Numbered from the stretch's first letter, positions 17,216-25,323 are shown. The stretch is 64,000 nt of DNA from Desulfosporosinus lacus DSM 15449 (GCF_900129935.1 NZ_FQXJ01000004.1:124001-188000), one strand, 5' to 3'. Notes: generated by a model not told the origin, from the sequence alone. Numbers and translations: made by a program.

Positions 17216-18598
17216 CTAAGCTAAATGCAATGGTTTACCGTCAATTCCATGCGCTGCCTCCATAATGGTTTCCGGCAATGTCGGATGGGCATGGACTGTC
17301 CGTGCAATATCCTCGGCTCGAAGTCCTTTTTCTACTGCAATTACTAATTCAGCGATTAAGGTGCTCGCCTGCGGTCCCATGATACTTGCTCCTATAACCA
17401 CTCCTTCAGCATTTGCCAGAATTTTAACGATTCCAATACTTTCACCTAGGGCTAAGGCTTTACCATTAGCGGAAAAAGGAAACTTGCTTACACTGTAATC
17501 CTTTCCTGAAGCTTTGAGTTCCTGCTCAGTAAAGCCAACTACAGCAATTTCAGGATGGGTGAAAATTGCACTAGGTATAGCTCTGTAACTCATTTCAACT
17601 GAATGTCCAGCGATGTGTTCTACTGCAATAATTCCTTCTTCAGAAGCCACATGGGCTAACATGATTCCCCCGACGACATCACCAATGGCATAAACATTGG
17701 GAAGATTCGTTTGCATCTGAGCGTTAACCTTAATAGCTCCTCTGTCTAATTCCAAACCTAAACTATCTGCGTCAATCCCCCTCATACTCGGCTTGCGACC
17801 CGTAGATAAAAGGACACGATCGGCAGGAATGTCTCTTACTCCTTTAGCATCCTCAATCTGAACGACCAGGCTTTCCCCTTCTTGGCGAATCTGCTTTACC
17901 GCCGTCTTCGTCAAAATATCCATTCCACTGCGTTTTAACAAAGGAGTTAACCTCTTTGGGATTTCCTCATCAATCGTAGGTAACAGACTTGGAAGCATTT
18001 CCACTACACTTACTTTCACTCCAAAAGCCTCATAAATTGAAGCAAATTCTAAACCAATAACCCCTCCGCCAATAATAACCAGGCGTTCGGGCAGATCTGT
18101 CCCCTCAAGAATCTCATCACTAGTTTCTACCCCTGGGAGATCAGACCCTGGAATGGGGATACGAACAGGTACAGATCCGGTAGCCAAAATAACATTTTCC
18201 ACATCAAAATGTTCCACACCACTTTCGGTCGTCACTGAAATCTGCCCCGTTTTTTTGAATTCCCCCCAACCTTTCACCACACGAACATTCGCAACTTTCA
18301 TCAACTTCTCCACACCAGTAACAAGCGAATTGACAACTTGATCTTTTCGAGCGACTACAGCCCCGTAATCCATCCGTTTTTCACCCACAAATAAGCCAAA
18401 CTCCTCAGCCCGTCCTATCTCACGCCATAAATCTGCACTCTTCACCAAAGCCTTAGTGGGGATACACCCACGGCTCAAACACGTACCACCCAATCGGTCA
18501 CCCTCAATCAACAGTACCGATAAACCCAATTGGGCAGCTCTTAAAGCACATACATATCCTCCAGGTCCTCCACCAAGTATACCAACCTGATAATCCAC
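17216..18598 (-). CDS. lpdA: Dihydrolipoyl dehydrogenase (E3)
   Basis: A flavoprotein disulfide reductase of 460 aa that reoxidises dihydrolipoamide with NAD+. Seen: the N-terminal FAD motif GGGPGGY (9-15), the redox disulfide in GGTCLSRGCIPTK (C40 and C45), a second Rossmann motif IIGGGVIGLEFA for NAD (about 177), the ATGSVP and AIGDVVGG segments, and the C-terminal catalytic pair in HAHPTLPET (about 445). GTG start at 18598 after an AGAGG site. No E1/E2 or glycine-cleavage genes are adjacent, so its partner complex cannot be read from the context. Confidence 0.92.
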   Translation of the reverse strand: MDYQVGILGGGPGGYVCALRAAQLGLSVLLIEGDRLGGTCLSRGCIPTKALVKSADLWREIGRAEEFGLFVGEKRMDYGAVVARKDQVVNSLVTGVEKLMKVANVRVVKGWGEFKKTGQISVTTESGVEHFDVENVILATGSVPVRIPIPGSDLPGVETSDEILEGTDLPERLVIIGGGVIGLEFASIYEAFGVKVSVVEMLPSLLPTIDEEIPKRLTPLLKRSGMDILTKTAVKQIRQEGESLVVQIEDAKGVRDIPADRVLLSTGRKPSMRGIDADSLGLELDRGAIKVNAQMQTNLPNVYAIGDVVGGIMLAHVASEEGIIAVEHIAGHSVEMSYRAIPSAIFTHPEIAVVGFTEQELKASGKDYSVSKFPFSANGKALALGESIGIVKILANAEGVVIGASIMGPQASTLIAELVIAVEKGLRAEDIARTVHAHPTLPETIMEAAHGIDGKPLHLA

Positions 18599-18907
18599 GT
18601 TACCTCTCTCCTTCCATTCAATTATCCATTATTCTATTCAATCAATCACTTTACCTGCTTAATCATACGAATGACACGAAACCTCAAAACAAATATGTCC
18701 ATCACAATTCGATCGTATGCATTCATCTCCAAGGGGTCGTGATACCAAGTCACCTTAAGATATCATGCCCGCCGATTAAATAGTTAATAGTTGGTTATAC
18801 GAATGTATCAAAGAAACCTTCTCCGTCATTATAAAAGGATCTAAACTCCAAGTTTGCACTCAGAGTTTAGATCCTTATAACATCGCAATTTTTATTAATG
18901 CTTGCAA
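18599..18907. other. Gene-free gap between the LysM gene and lpdA
   Basis: Apart from the terminator at 18831-18876 and the lpdA ribosome site I see nothing recognisable in these 309 bases. The part next to lpdA is AT-rich and may hold its promoter. Confidence 0.5.
18831..18876 (-). terminator. Rho-independent terminator of the LysM gene
   Basis: A perfect 14-bp stem (18835-18848 with 18863-18876) follows the LysM gene; on the minus strand it is followed by a TTTTATAAT run. Confidence 0.75.
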
Positions 18908-19441
18908 TTAGCCGTAAAACTCTTCAGTAGATGCTCCAGGTATAAACAGGATTTGCCCTGGATAGATAAGATCCGGGTTACGAAGATTGTTTGCAAGAAT
19001 AATAGCTTGCATTGTCGTGCCATAGCGTTTAGCAATTTTCCAAACGGTGTCCCCTTTTTTCACAACATAAACTTCAGGTGAGGGAGTAGGCGTTGGCACA
19101 GGACAATGATGTTCATGATGATGATGCCGTTGTTGCATCACAGGTGAACCACATGGTGAACAAGGCATTGGGCCTTCAAGATCAAGCGAAACAAAACCAG
19201 GATCCATGTCAACATCTAGATTAACGAACCCTCCAGGCGGATACATACAAGGACCACCATGCATCATACCTCCTTGCATACCAGGCATTCCCGGCATACC
19301 TTGCATGCCCTGCATACCCTGCATACCCTGCATGCCTTCCATACCTTCCATGCCTTGCATACCTTGCATACCTTGCATACCTTGCATACCTTGCATACCC
19401 GGTGTAAAAGTAGGGTTATAAGCAACGGAACGTAATTCCAT
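18908..19441 (-). CDS. LysM protein with Gly-Met-Gln repeat tract, SafA/spore-coat-like
   Basis: A 177-aa protein with three parts: a low-complexity tract of GMQ/GME/GMP triplets at about residues 15-58, a Met/Pro/His-rich linker including HHHHEHHC (about 105-112), and one C-terminal LysM domain (YVVKKGDTVWKIAKRYGTTMQAIILAN, about 123-170). LysM binds GlcNAc-containing glycans. There is no signal peptide, as in SafA and related spore-coat morphogenetic proteins acting at the cortex surface, so a spore-coat role is plausible but inferred. AAGGAGG precedes the ATG. Its His/Met/Cys content suggests metal binding. It is a single-gene unit with its own terminator. Confidence 0.75.
   Translation of the reverse strand: MELRSVAYNPTFTPGMQGMQGMQGMQGMQGMEGMEGMQGMQGMQGMQGMPGMPGMQGGMMHGGPCMYPPGGFVNLDVDMDPGFVSLDLEGPMPCSPCGSPVMQQRHHHHEHHCPVPTPTPSPEVYVVKKGDTVWKIAKRYGTTMQAIILANNLRNPDLIYPGQILFIPGASTEEFYG
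19266..19400. repeat. 9-bp tandem repeats coding Gly-Met-Gln
   Basis: About fifteen near-identical 9-bp units (GGTATGCAA and close variants on the minus strand) run inside the LysM gene. Unit lengths are multiples of three, so copy-number change would keep the frame. Variants GAA and CCC give GME and GMP. Confidence 0.85.
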
Positions 19442-19832
19442 ATCAATTTTCCTCCTTCAATATAGCAAGATTATTTATTCAATCATCATAGGCTTAATTT
19501 CTTGCTCTTAACTAATAACAATATATGGCATTAATGTTATAATGTGTATGTACATCAAATAAAGCAAATTTATTTTTTGATGCATTCAACTTTACCCAAA
19601 GCTATGAATTTAGCATGTATCTTAATTTAAACAAAAGCAATTCCTTGTAAACCGACTTGTACTCTAACCTATAATAATAATCCATTAATGATTTAGGTTA
19701 AAAAATCCTGTCCAAAACTATGGAAAGATTGTTTCTACTGAGACAAAAAAAGAGCCGGTCCTTAATTAGACCAGCTTCATTAACTAAAATTAACGTGAAG
19801 TATATTTCTCCCCGCATAAATGTAAGGATATT
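19442..19832. other. Gene-free AT-rich gap
   Basis: These 391 bases hold the LysM ribosome site, an AT-rich leader that probably contains the LysM promoter (no confident -35/-10; a sporulation sigma factor is possible), and the terminator of the DUF1858 gene near 19745-19776. No ORF with a ribosome site is visible. Confidence 0.5.
19745..19776 (-). terminator. Rho-independent terminator of the DUF1858 gene
   Basis: On the minus strand AGCTGGTC (19769-19776) pairs with GACCGGCT (19753-19760) through one G-U, and seven T residues follow. Confidence 0.8.
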
Positions 19833-20030
19833 CTATACAGCAGCAATTGTCTTATTAAGTTTTTCAACTAACTCATCTGGATTTTTCCCATGAGTTAAAG
19901 CTGCCCCTTCAACACTCTCCATCGCGGAAGACGGACATCCTAAGCAATGCATCCCAAGTTCCAAGAAAACTTGAACTGTTTGAGGATATTGCTTCAATAC
20001 TTGGCCCACAGTCATTTCTTTTGTTAGCAT
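19833..20030 (-). CDS. DUF1858 family CxxC protein
   Basis: A 65-aa protein starting MLTKEMTVGQVLKQYPQTV with the conserved HCLGC motif (C29 and C32), the hallmark of DUF1858, a small helical domain often fused to or neighbouring redox and Fe-S hybrid-cluster proteins. The cysteine pair suggests a thiol or metal role, but the function is not established. GGAGGAGG lies 8-10 bases before this ATG; a longer reading to 20108 has no ribosome site and would include the promoter. It is monocistronic, with its own promoter and terminator. Confidence 0.85.
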   Translation of the reverse strand: MLTKEMTVGQVLKQYPQTVQVFLELGMHCLGCPSSAMESVEGAALTHGKNPDELVEKLNKTIAAV

Positions 20031-20073
20031 ATAAAATTCCTCCTCCGTATTCCTTAGTGAAATACTCGGCTTT

Positions 20074-20102
20074 ATTATAAAGCAAAATTGTCGGATATGC
20101 AA
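20074..20102 (-). promoter_or_regulatory. Promoter of the DUF1858 gene
   Basis: On the minus strand TTGCAT (20097-20102) and TATAAT (20074-20079) are separated by exactly 17 bases. This lies just downstream of the structured element at 20121-20567, so the DUF1858 gene does not need read-through from it. Confidence 0.7.
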
Positions 20103-20120
20103 CTTCATGCAAACATTTTT

Positions 20121-20567
20121 CTCCTAGCACAGGAGCGTGACGTCGACACGGGCAGTACGCCAGAGGAATGAAGGCGCACATGAAATGTGCCTTCTCCCTA
20201 GCACGTTCCTCGCCCCCAGGCCCAGGTGCAGTGTGACACGAGCGCGACGTCTTTACGTAAGCAGAAACGCAAACTTCCGTTTAAGCGACCGACCCCAAAC
20301 GCGGGGCAGTGTACAGGGTCCCGCCGTCCTGCAAAAAGGCTAATCCGTGCGAAAACAGTGTTTTCGTGGGCTACAGGGACACTAGACCATCCATGGTCGT
20401 AGGACGACGGCACAGGACGTGCCTAGTGCAGGGTGCGCCATGGACGGCATCGCACACTGCCGGCTCATCTGGCGGAACACTCACCCGTGTTCCGCCCCGC
20501 TCCCCAAAGCCAGTCGCTTAAACGGTTAGTTTGCTCTGCGTCGTAAGCACCGAGCGCTGTGTCACAC
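20121..20567. ncRNA. Candidate large structured RNA or repeat element, GC-rich, no ORF
   Basis: About 450 bases of clearly higher GC than the surroundings with no credible coding frame but dense, nested inverted repeats. A long-range helix joins 20231-20289 to 20513-20567: GTGTGACAC with GTGTCACAC, AGCGC with GCGCT, GCAAAC with GTTTGC and a perfect 13-bp CCGTTTAAGCGAC with its complement. Inside are GCGGGGC (20301-20307)/(20494-20500), GGCAGTGT (20305-20312)/ACACTGCC (20454-20461), CACTAG (20380-20385)/CTAGTG (20423-20428) enclosing smaller hairpins, CGAAAAC/GTTTTCG (20350-20366) and GGCGGAACAC/GTGTTCCGCC (20471-20496). A separate hairpin lies at 20163-20211 and another at 20121-20135. The outermost helix contains the stop codon of the MetE-like gene. 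It shows no motif of RNase P RNA, tmRNA, SRP RNA or 6S RNA that I could find. Strand is undetermined; a mobile palindromic repeat is the main alternative. Confidence 0.5.
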
Positions 20568-21629
20568 AAGCCCCCCCTGGATCTCAGCCAAAAGCCCATA
20601 AATGTGCTCTGACAACTCTTTCTGGAGCGTACCCGTCCCACAGCTCGGCGTTATCATACTTTGCTGACGAAGCAGACTTTCATCAACCCCACGCTTCACA
20701 AGTTCCGAAATATTATCTTCCAACCGAATTATCAAACTTTCCGCGGTCTCTTCCCAGGCGACTGGATTAGTAGGAACAATACCCCAAGAAAGGACACCCC
20801 CGCGCATCAAAAATCTGTTGATAGGCTCAGCTAAAACCATCATGCTCTGCATATAGTCATAAGCATCAAAATTCACGACTACCACCCTCGAGTCAAAAAG
20901 AAGGGTCCAATCCATCCCTGCACAGACATGTGCGCCAGGAATCCCCCCTTGGCGGAGAATCCCCTCGAAAATCGAGTTTAACTCGGCTATCAGGTTCTCT
21001 CGATTTAGAGTTACATGAGTTGAAGCACCAAAACCATAAAGCCCCGGGTCATCAACTGTCATAATCACAGGCAGACCAAACTTTCGGAGTCGTTTCGTTT
21101 GCCACTCAGCATGCAAAGTAAGGGTCTTAACCAACATATCTCGCAAACTCTCATCATAATAACTTGATCGTCTATTTTTATCCGTGATTTGCATTCCCAG
21201 CGTCAGAGGCCCGCTGAGTTGCCCCTTAAGTATTACAGCTTCTCGTGTCCCTGAACGTTCTAGACTGCGATAGAAAGCTTCGAATCCTTCTCCCCCCTGT
21301 GAGCTGAAGCCAAAGCGATCCAAGGCTTGTTCATCTCCCTCAATGCCCTGTAAATAAAGCGAATAAAATTCAGTCATACGCTCTAGCCAATCTGTCTCCT
21401 CTATCTGAAACTTCGGATTCGTGACATGGCCAATAACTCCAGTTTCAATCAAGGCATTGAGGTACTGTCCAATAAAAGAACTCTCAGCCCCCAGGTTAGG
21501 AAGCTGAGGCCAATGCGGCGCAAAAGGAACACTATTCCAAATTAAATCTAAAGCCTCTTCACTGTTAGTTTGAGGAACACTTCCTACGCCCGTTGCTAAA
21601 AAATGAGGTATAAATCCTTCATTCTTCAT
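20562..21629 (-). CDS. MetE/UroD-superfamily protein (cobalamin-independent methionine-synthase-like)
   Basis: A 355-aa TIM-barrel protein resembling the C-terminal catalytic half of MetE and short archaeal-type methionine synthases. Visible features are the N-terminal ATGVGSVPQTNSEEA, LKGQLSGPLTLG (about 140), MTVDDPGLYGFG (about 198), HVCAGMDWTLLF (about 238) and ITPSCGTG (about 330); the His-x-Cys and late Cys correspond to zinc ligands of the family. Whether it makes methionine or acts on another methyl donor cannot be told, since the folate-binding N-terminal half of MetE is absent. The ribosome site is weak. It is monocistronic; its stop codon lies inside the first helix of the structured element downstream. 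Confidence 0.75.
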   Translation of the reverse strand: MKNEGFIPHFLATGVGSVPQTNSEEALDLIWNSVPFAPHWPQLPNLGAESSFIGQYLNALIETGVIGHVTNPKFQIEETDWLERMTEFYSLYLQGIEGDEQALDRFGFSSQGGEGFEAFYRSLERSGTREAVILKGQLSGPLTLGMQITDKNRRSSYYDESLRDMLVKTLTLHAEWQTKRLRKFGLPVIMTVDDPGLYGFGASTHVTLNRENLIAELNSIFEGILRQGGIPGAHVCAGMDWTLLFDSRVVVVNFDAYDYMQSMMVLAEPINRFLMRGGVLSWGIVPTNPVAWEETAESLIIRLEDNISELVKRGVDESLLRQQSMITPSCGTGTLQKELSEHIYGLLAEIQGGLV

Positions 21630-21805
21630 TTAATTCAACCTGCCCATCTAAAATAAATTAAAACTCTGCTGCTCCCATTATAGTACGAAAACCAAAGTTA
21701 ACTTGTTCATCTTAAGCTTTGATAGAGATTCACTGCCCGGTATCTGAGGAGCCCCCCTCCAGAAAGAAGCGGGAGGCAAAAATCAGTATAGGTATATGAA
21801 TTATT

Positions 21806-23971
21806 TTACCATAACGTCTGTAACTGTTGGATTATTGATTCCGTCAGAGGTTTTAACATATTCCAAAGAAAGAACCAATCCGCAAGGTAAAAGAGAGCAC
21901 ACACAAATAAGGAAGCAACAATAATTCCCGGCACCCATAAGAACTGCCGATAATGCCCTCCAATCCGGTGGATATCATGAATACGAATAGGCATAAATAG
22001 ACAGACAAGAAGGATGTATCCAAGAATCGGTACATAATATGGAATCCCCCAGGGCATCAAAGCCCAGCCAATTGCTATAAATACGGCCCAACGGTAACGC
22101 CTTTCCAACCAATAAATAAGACCAACTTCATGTGGTGTATCCGGTAAATGAGGGATAACTACTCCAATCTGGAGCAGTCGAATGAAAATAATTAACTCCG
22201 CAAACATCACCCATATAAGCCAAGGGGATTGTGCTTGCAACAATTGAATTCCGGGCCATAAATGCGAAAACCAGGGATTAACGTGAATCGGAATCCGAAA
22301 TAGTCCTGAAGTTAATAGCCCTGCCACCATACATACACGGGCAATCACAAACAATCCATTCCATAGCCATGCATTGCGCAAACGGCGTTTAGGCTTTTTG
22401 TCTCCTATCTCCTTGTAGCGCCAAGTTACCGACCGAATATTCATCCAGGCTAGAAAAACCATCAGAATAGCCCAAGTTCCAGCGAAAATTTGTTCCTTAT
22501 CCCAACGAACACCTGCGCTAGAAGGAGTTCCAACATTTACTTCTCCCCAAACCCCTTTAATCATTGGACCTTCGATAAAAATCGATTGTTCCTCTGACAG
22601 TCCTGAGCGAAGGTTGGGGATTAGTTTTAGGGCAAAGGCTAAATTGGGTTGAACTTCTTTTTCGGCTTGTTGAAAATACGTTTGGGCCAATTCACCAGAA
22701 TCTAAACCTTTCCCTACCGTCCAGGCCCAAAGAGATGGATGAAACATTTTCTCTTTGATTACGTTCCGAAAAACATCCGGCTGTGGAAGTCTCTTAGACG
22801 GTACCAACTCGACAGGCAATTCAGCCCAAACTCCTATCCCTACGCGATCAGCAGTTCTCAACCAAATCTCATCTGGAAGTTGCCCAATAAAATAGATAAG
22901 GTTTTTTCCTTTTTGCCGTTCTGATATTAACCACGACTCCAACTCCCCAGAGTTACGAAGACGATATTCTTCTTGAGGAGTCAAGGCCTCTCCTGAGATT
23001 ATGATAGTTTGATTATTCAATTTCCAATTTCCAGATTCAAGAGAGACCGTACGGAGACCCAGAGGCAATGACAAATCGTCAAGGTCTCCTTTATTGTTCG
23101 TGACCGTTAGATGTAGTTGATAGAGAAAAGGATCTTCAATCGTCCAACGCCGGGCATCCGGCAGTGTAAAGGTTAATGTCACAGGTTGGCGATCAGCGCT
23201 TTCCTGGGGATCTACTATTAGTGTCTGCTCAGCTAAACCTGCAGAACCATCTGAGATCACACCGTAAACCGTCCAAGGTCCTTCCTGCGCAAACCCTCGA
23301 TGCAACAAATCCGTAGATACAGTTATTTGCGCGGCATTCTCAAACCAGTTAACACTTACTTGCGGGGGTACAATTGTCGTTTCTACTACCGCATCTAAAC
23401 GAATATCGCCCTTAATATACCCAGATTTTGGCCAAGAGGAACCAAATAATGTAGCGCGCTGTTCGGCACTTCCCGTGAGCTCTACTAAGAGAATATTATC
23501 TTCTCCATAGCGAAATGCCTTAGGGAAGATCTCTAATTCGTTCGCGCCTCCACTTCCTTCAAATTCTCCAATTTTCTGACTGTTGGAGATTCCATTTAAG
23601 TAAACATTCGCATGCCCCTGAACTCCATTAAAAGTAAGCAACATAGTCCGCGAACTCCACTCCCCGGGGATTTGAAGCCGTTTAGTTACGACCGAAAATC
23701 TCGCACTTGAGGGAAGGGCCAGAGAGCTTCCTTTAGTTAAAAAGGATTGATTAGTTATTCCTTGGGAACGTTCGGATTCCGTTGTCCAGGCCTGACGCAA
23801 TGACGAAAACCGACTCCAATTCCCATTTAAATTCTGAGTAAAACGTGCAGAACTTATACCGCTTTGCTCAGCATAAAGAGACTCTCCTATAGAACCTTGC
23901 CAGCTCCACCACAGAGTTCCCAATGTTAGTAACCATAAGACAATAAAAAACATGAAGCGACGATTAAACAT
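21806..23971 (-). CDS. Large membrane protein with GH2-like extracellular domain
   Basis: A 721-aa protein. An N-terminal signal-anchor helix (about residues 7-25) is followed by a beta-sandwich resembling the sugar-binding domain of family 2 glycoside hydrolases (WSSRTMLLTFNGVQGHANVYLNG, about 95-125), an Ig-like beta domain (about 200-300) and a remnant of the GH2 barrel (SLWAWTVGKGL, about 410). About five to six membrane helices follow (about 500-700). I could not identify the paired catalytic glutamates of active GH2 enzymes, so it may bind rather than cleave glycans. GAAGGGG precedes the ATG. No close neighbour suggests a pathway. Confidence 0.6.
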   Translation of the reverse strand: MFNRRFMFFIVLWLLTLGTLWWSWQGSIGESLYAEQSGISSARFTQNLNGNWSRFSSLRQAWTTESERSQGITNQSFLTKGSSLALPSSARFSVVTKRLQIPGEWSSRTMLLTFNGVQGHANVYLNGISNSQKIGEFEGSGGANELEIFPKAFRYGEDNILLVELTGSAEQRATLFGSSWPKSGYIKGDIRLDAVVETTIVPPQVSVNWFENAAQITVSTDLLHRGFAQEGPWTVYGVISDGSAGLAEQTLIVDPQESADRQPVTLTFTLPDARRWTIEDPFLYQLHLTVTNNKGDLDDLSLPLGLRTVSLESGNWKLNNQTIIISGEALTPQEEYRLRNSGELESWLISERQKGKNLIYFIGQLPDEIWLRTADRVGIGVWAELPVELVPSKRLPQPDVFRNVIKEKMFHPSLWAWTVGKGLDSGELAQTYFQQAEKEVQPNLAFALKLIPNLRSGLSEEQSIFIEGPMIKGVWGEVNVGTPSSAGVRWDKEQIFAGTWAILMVFLAWMNIRSVTWRYKEIGDKKPKRRLRNAWLWNGLFVIARVCMVAGLLTSGLFRIPIHVNPWFSHLWPGIQLLQAQSPWLIWVMFAELIIFIRLLQIGVVIPHLPDTPHEVGLIYWLERRYRWAVFIAIGWALMPWGIPYYVPILGYILLVCLFMPIRIHDIHRIGGHYRQFLWVPGIIVASLFVCALFYLADWFFLWNMLKPLTESIIQQLQTLW

Positions 23972-24056
23972 AAAACGGCCCCTTCTAACATTTGTTCAAT
24001 TAATACCGTTGATAAATAAGATATTCGTGAAAGATTACTAAAACCCTTGCGAGCAA

Positions 24057-24116
24057 TAAAAAAACTCATTTGGCAAACCAGCCCTAACGAAGGACCACGT
24101 TTACCAAACGAGTTTT
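24057..24116 (-). terminator. Rho-independent terminator of the perR-like gene
   Basis: On the minus strand CTCGTTTGG pairs with CCAAATGAG (one G-U) around a long loop, followed by seven T residues, directly after the regulator's stop. Confidence 0.75.
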
Positions 24117-24131
24117 TGCATAGTGTGCACC

Positions 24132-24560
24132 TTAATTAAGTTGCTCATCCTTGAGGCAGTCCGGGCAAACCCCATAAAACTCCATACGATGTCCCAAAAT
24201 AAGAAAACCGGATTTCTCCATTACTTCTTTTTCCATATTTATTAGAGGTCCATGAAAGTCTGCTACCTTACCACACTTTGAACAAACGATATGATAATGG
24301 TTATTGGGGTTGCCATCAAAACGACTAGCCATATCCCCATAAGACAACTCCAAAAGATGTCCATGCTCTTTTAGCATGTTTAGTGTATTATAAATCGTCC
24401 CCAAGCTAACCCCAGGAAATTTTGCCTTTACGTGATGATAAATTTCATCAGCCGTGGGATGGGACTGAGTTTCAAGCAAGAATTCTAAAATTGCTTGTCT
24501 CTGCGGTGTAAAACGGACACCTTTGTCTTTTAATTGTTTGAGAATTCCGATTGCATTCAT
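24132..24560 (-). CDS. perR: Fur-family regulator, PerR-like
   Basis: A 142-aa metal-dependent repressor with a winged-helix domain (RFTPQRQAILEFL to SLGTIYNTLNML, residues 16-63) and a dimerisation domain. The structural zinc site is CSKC (C93, C96) and CPDC (C132, C135). The regulatory site residues H34, D82, H88, H90 and D101 are placed as in PerR, and RFD at 80-82 has the aspartate that distinguishes PerR from Fur. A peroxide-sensing role is therefore likely, though the PerR/Fur distinction is inference. It is a single-gene unit with a strong promoter. Confidence 0.85.
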   Translation of the reverse strand: MNAIGILKQLKDKGVRFTPQRQAILEFLLETQSHPTADEIYHHVKAKFPGVSLGTIYNTLNMLKEHGHLLELSYGDMASRFDGNPNNHYHIVCSKCGKVADFHGPLINMEKEVMEKSGFLILGHRMEFYGVCPDCLKDEQLN

Positions 24561-24605
24561 GTCCGTATCCTCTTTCTTAGGTATTTTGAAATCACTTTTA
24601 ATTAG

Positions 24606-24634
24606 ATTTTAAGTCAATATAATAAATTTGTCAA
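24606..24634 (-). promoter_or_regulatory. Promoter of the perR-like gene
   Basis: On the minus strand TTGACA (24629-24634) and TAAAAT (24606-24611) are 17 bases apart, a near-consensus housekeeping promoter. The AT-rich spacer could accommodate an autoregulatory operator, but no clear Per box is seen. Confidence 0.75.
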
Positions 24635-24745
24635 CCAAAGAACTGCTGTTTAGAGAAGTTCTTAATAGTTTTTCTTAATTAATAGCCTTTCAGGCTAAGT
24701 TTCCGACGATAAGCCTACACATTCCAATGCCCCATAAGGTAGCAA

Positions 24746-24785
24746 TCAAAAAAGAGGAGAGTTAAATAACTCTCCTCTTTTTTGA
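24746..24785 (-). terminator. Bidirectional terminator after the ferredoxin gene
   Basis: A perfect 19-bp palindrome with AAAAAAGAGGAGAG on one arm and the matching T-rich arm on the other; it can terminate transcription in either direction. Confidence 0.85.
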
Positions 24786-24814
24786 TACTGCTCAAAATAA
24801 GATTCAGGTAAATA

Positions 24815-24985
24815 TTAAGCAGGATTTGGTGCTTCAACTGGACAGACAGTAGCACATGAACCGCAGTCGATACAAAGCTCTGCATCAATAACGTATTGAC
24901 CGTCACCTTCGCTGATTGCAGATACTGTACATTCCCCTTCGCACGCACCACAACTTATGCATTCTGAGTTAATAACGTATGCCAT
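24815..24985 (-). CDS. Ferredoxin, 2[4Fe-4S]
   Basis: A 56-aa clostridial ferredoxin with two complete cluster motifs: CISCGACEGEC (C9, C12, C15, C19) and CIDCGSCATVC with the following proline (C38, C41, C44, C48). It carries low-potential electrons in the cytoplasm, for example for pyruvate:ferredoxin oxidoreductase. AGAGGGGA lies about 10 bases before the ATG. It is monocistronic, with a promoter at 25022-25050 and a strong terminator. Confidence 0.95.
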   Translation of the reverse strand: MAYVINSECISCGACEGECTVSAISEGDGQYVIDAELCIDCGSCATVCPVEAPNPA

Positions 24986-25021
24986 AGCAAAAACATCCCC
25001 TCTTCTCCGAACTTCAAAATC

Positions 25022-25050
25022 AATATACCAAAGCCGCGGAAAAAAGGCAA
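25022..25050 (-). promoter_or_regulatory. Promoter of the ferredoxin gene
   Basis: On the minus strand TTGCCT (25045-25050) and TATATT (25022-25027) are 17 bases apart, about 40 bases before the ferredoxin start. Confidence 0.65.
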
Positions 25051-25098
25051 GCTAAAAAAATATTAGCATCTCCCATTACATAACAAATTATTCTTGGA

Positions 25099-25254
25099 TT
25101 AAAGATCACGTCCCGGTCTGTAAGGCACTTGATAAAGCCTGCGCAAACAATGAGAACAATAAGGCAATACTCGATTACTTACATGATTTCTACGGAAAAG
25201 AATATGCCCTAAATCTTCATGTTCAAAACCACAAGCACGACATTTTTCCAACAT
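25099..25254 (-). CDS. Small zinc-ribbon-like protein, 51 aa
   Basis: An ORF of 51 residues with two CxxC knuckles: CRAC at 5-8 and CSHC at 34-37, followed by a basic tail (LRRLYQVPYRPGRD). This is a typical one-zinc ribbon. AGGGGG is placed 7 bases before the ATG, which supports translation. The family is not recognised; nucleic-acid or protein binding is possible. It lies between the ferredoxin and the VWA gene, all on the same strand. Confidence 0.7.
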   Translation of the reverse strand: MLEKCRACGFEHEDLGHILFRRNHVSNRVLPYCSHCLRRLYQVPYRPGRDL

Positions 25255-25323
25255 AAATTTACCCCCTCACACCTTTGTGTGTTTCTGTACAAATACTTTA
25301 ATTATAGTATGCTCCTTTTAACC

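Noticed and set aside
19266-19400. CRISPR array
   Set aside because: Units of 9 bases in frame with a protein, without unique spacers.
19206-19421. Plus-strand ORF with Cys-Ile-Pro collagen-like repeats
   Set aside because: It is the antisense reading of the Gly-Met-Gln tandem repeats in the LysM gene; no ribosome site.
20137-20521. Several ORFs of 68-71 codons in the GC-rich stretch
   Set aside because: They overlap one another on both strands, have no ribosome sites or domain-like sequence, and are explained by the scarcity of stop codons in GC-rich palindromic DNA.
20121-20567. RNase P RNA, tmRNA or group II intron
   Set aside because: No GAGGAAAGTC-type or ACAGAA-type RNase P consensus, no tmRNA tag ORF or 3' CCA, and no domain V or intron protein; the GTGTG at one end alone is not enough.
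24715-24951. 78-codon ORF antisense-like to the ferredoxin region
   Set aside because: Same strand but another frame of the ferredoxin gene; the ferredoxin frame has eight correctly spaced cysteines and a ribosome site.
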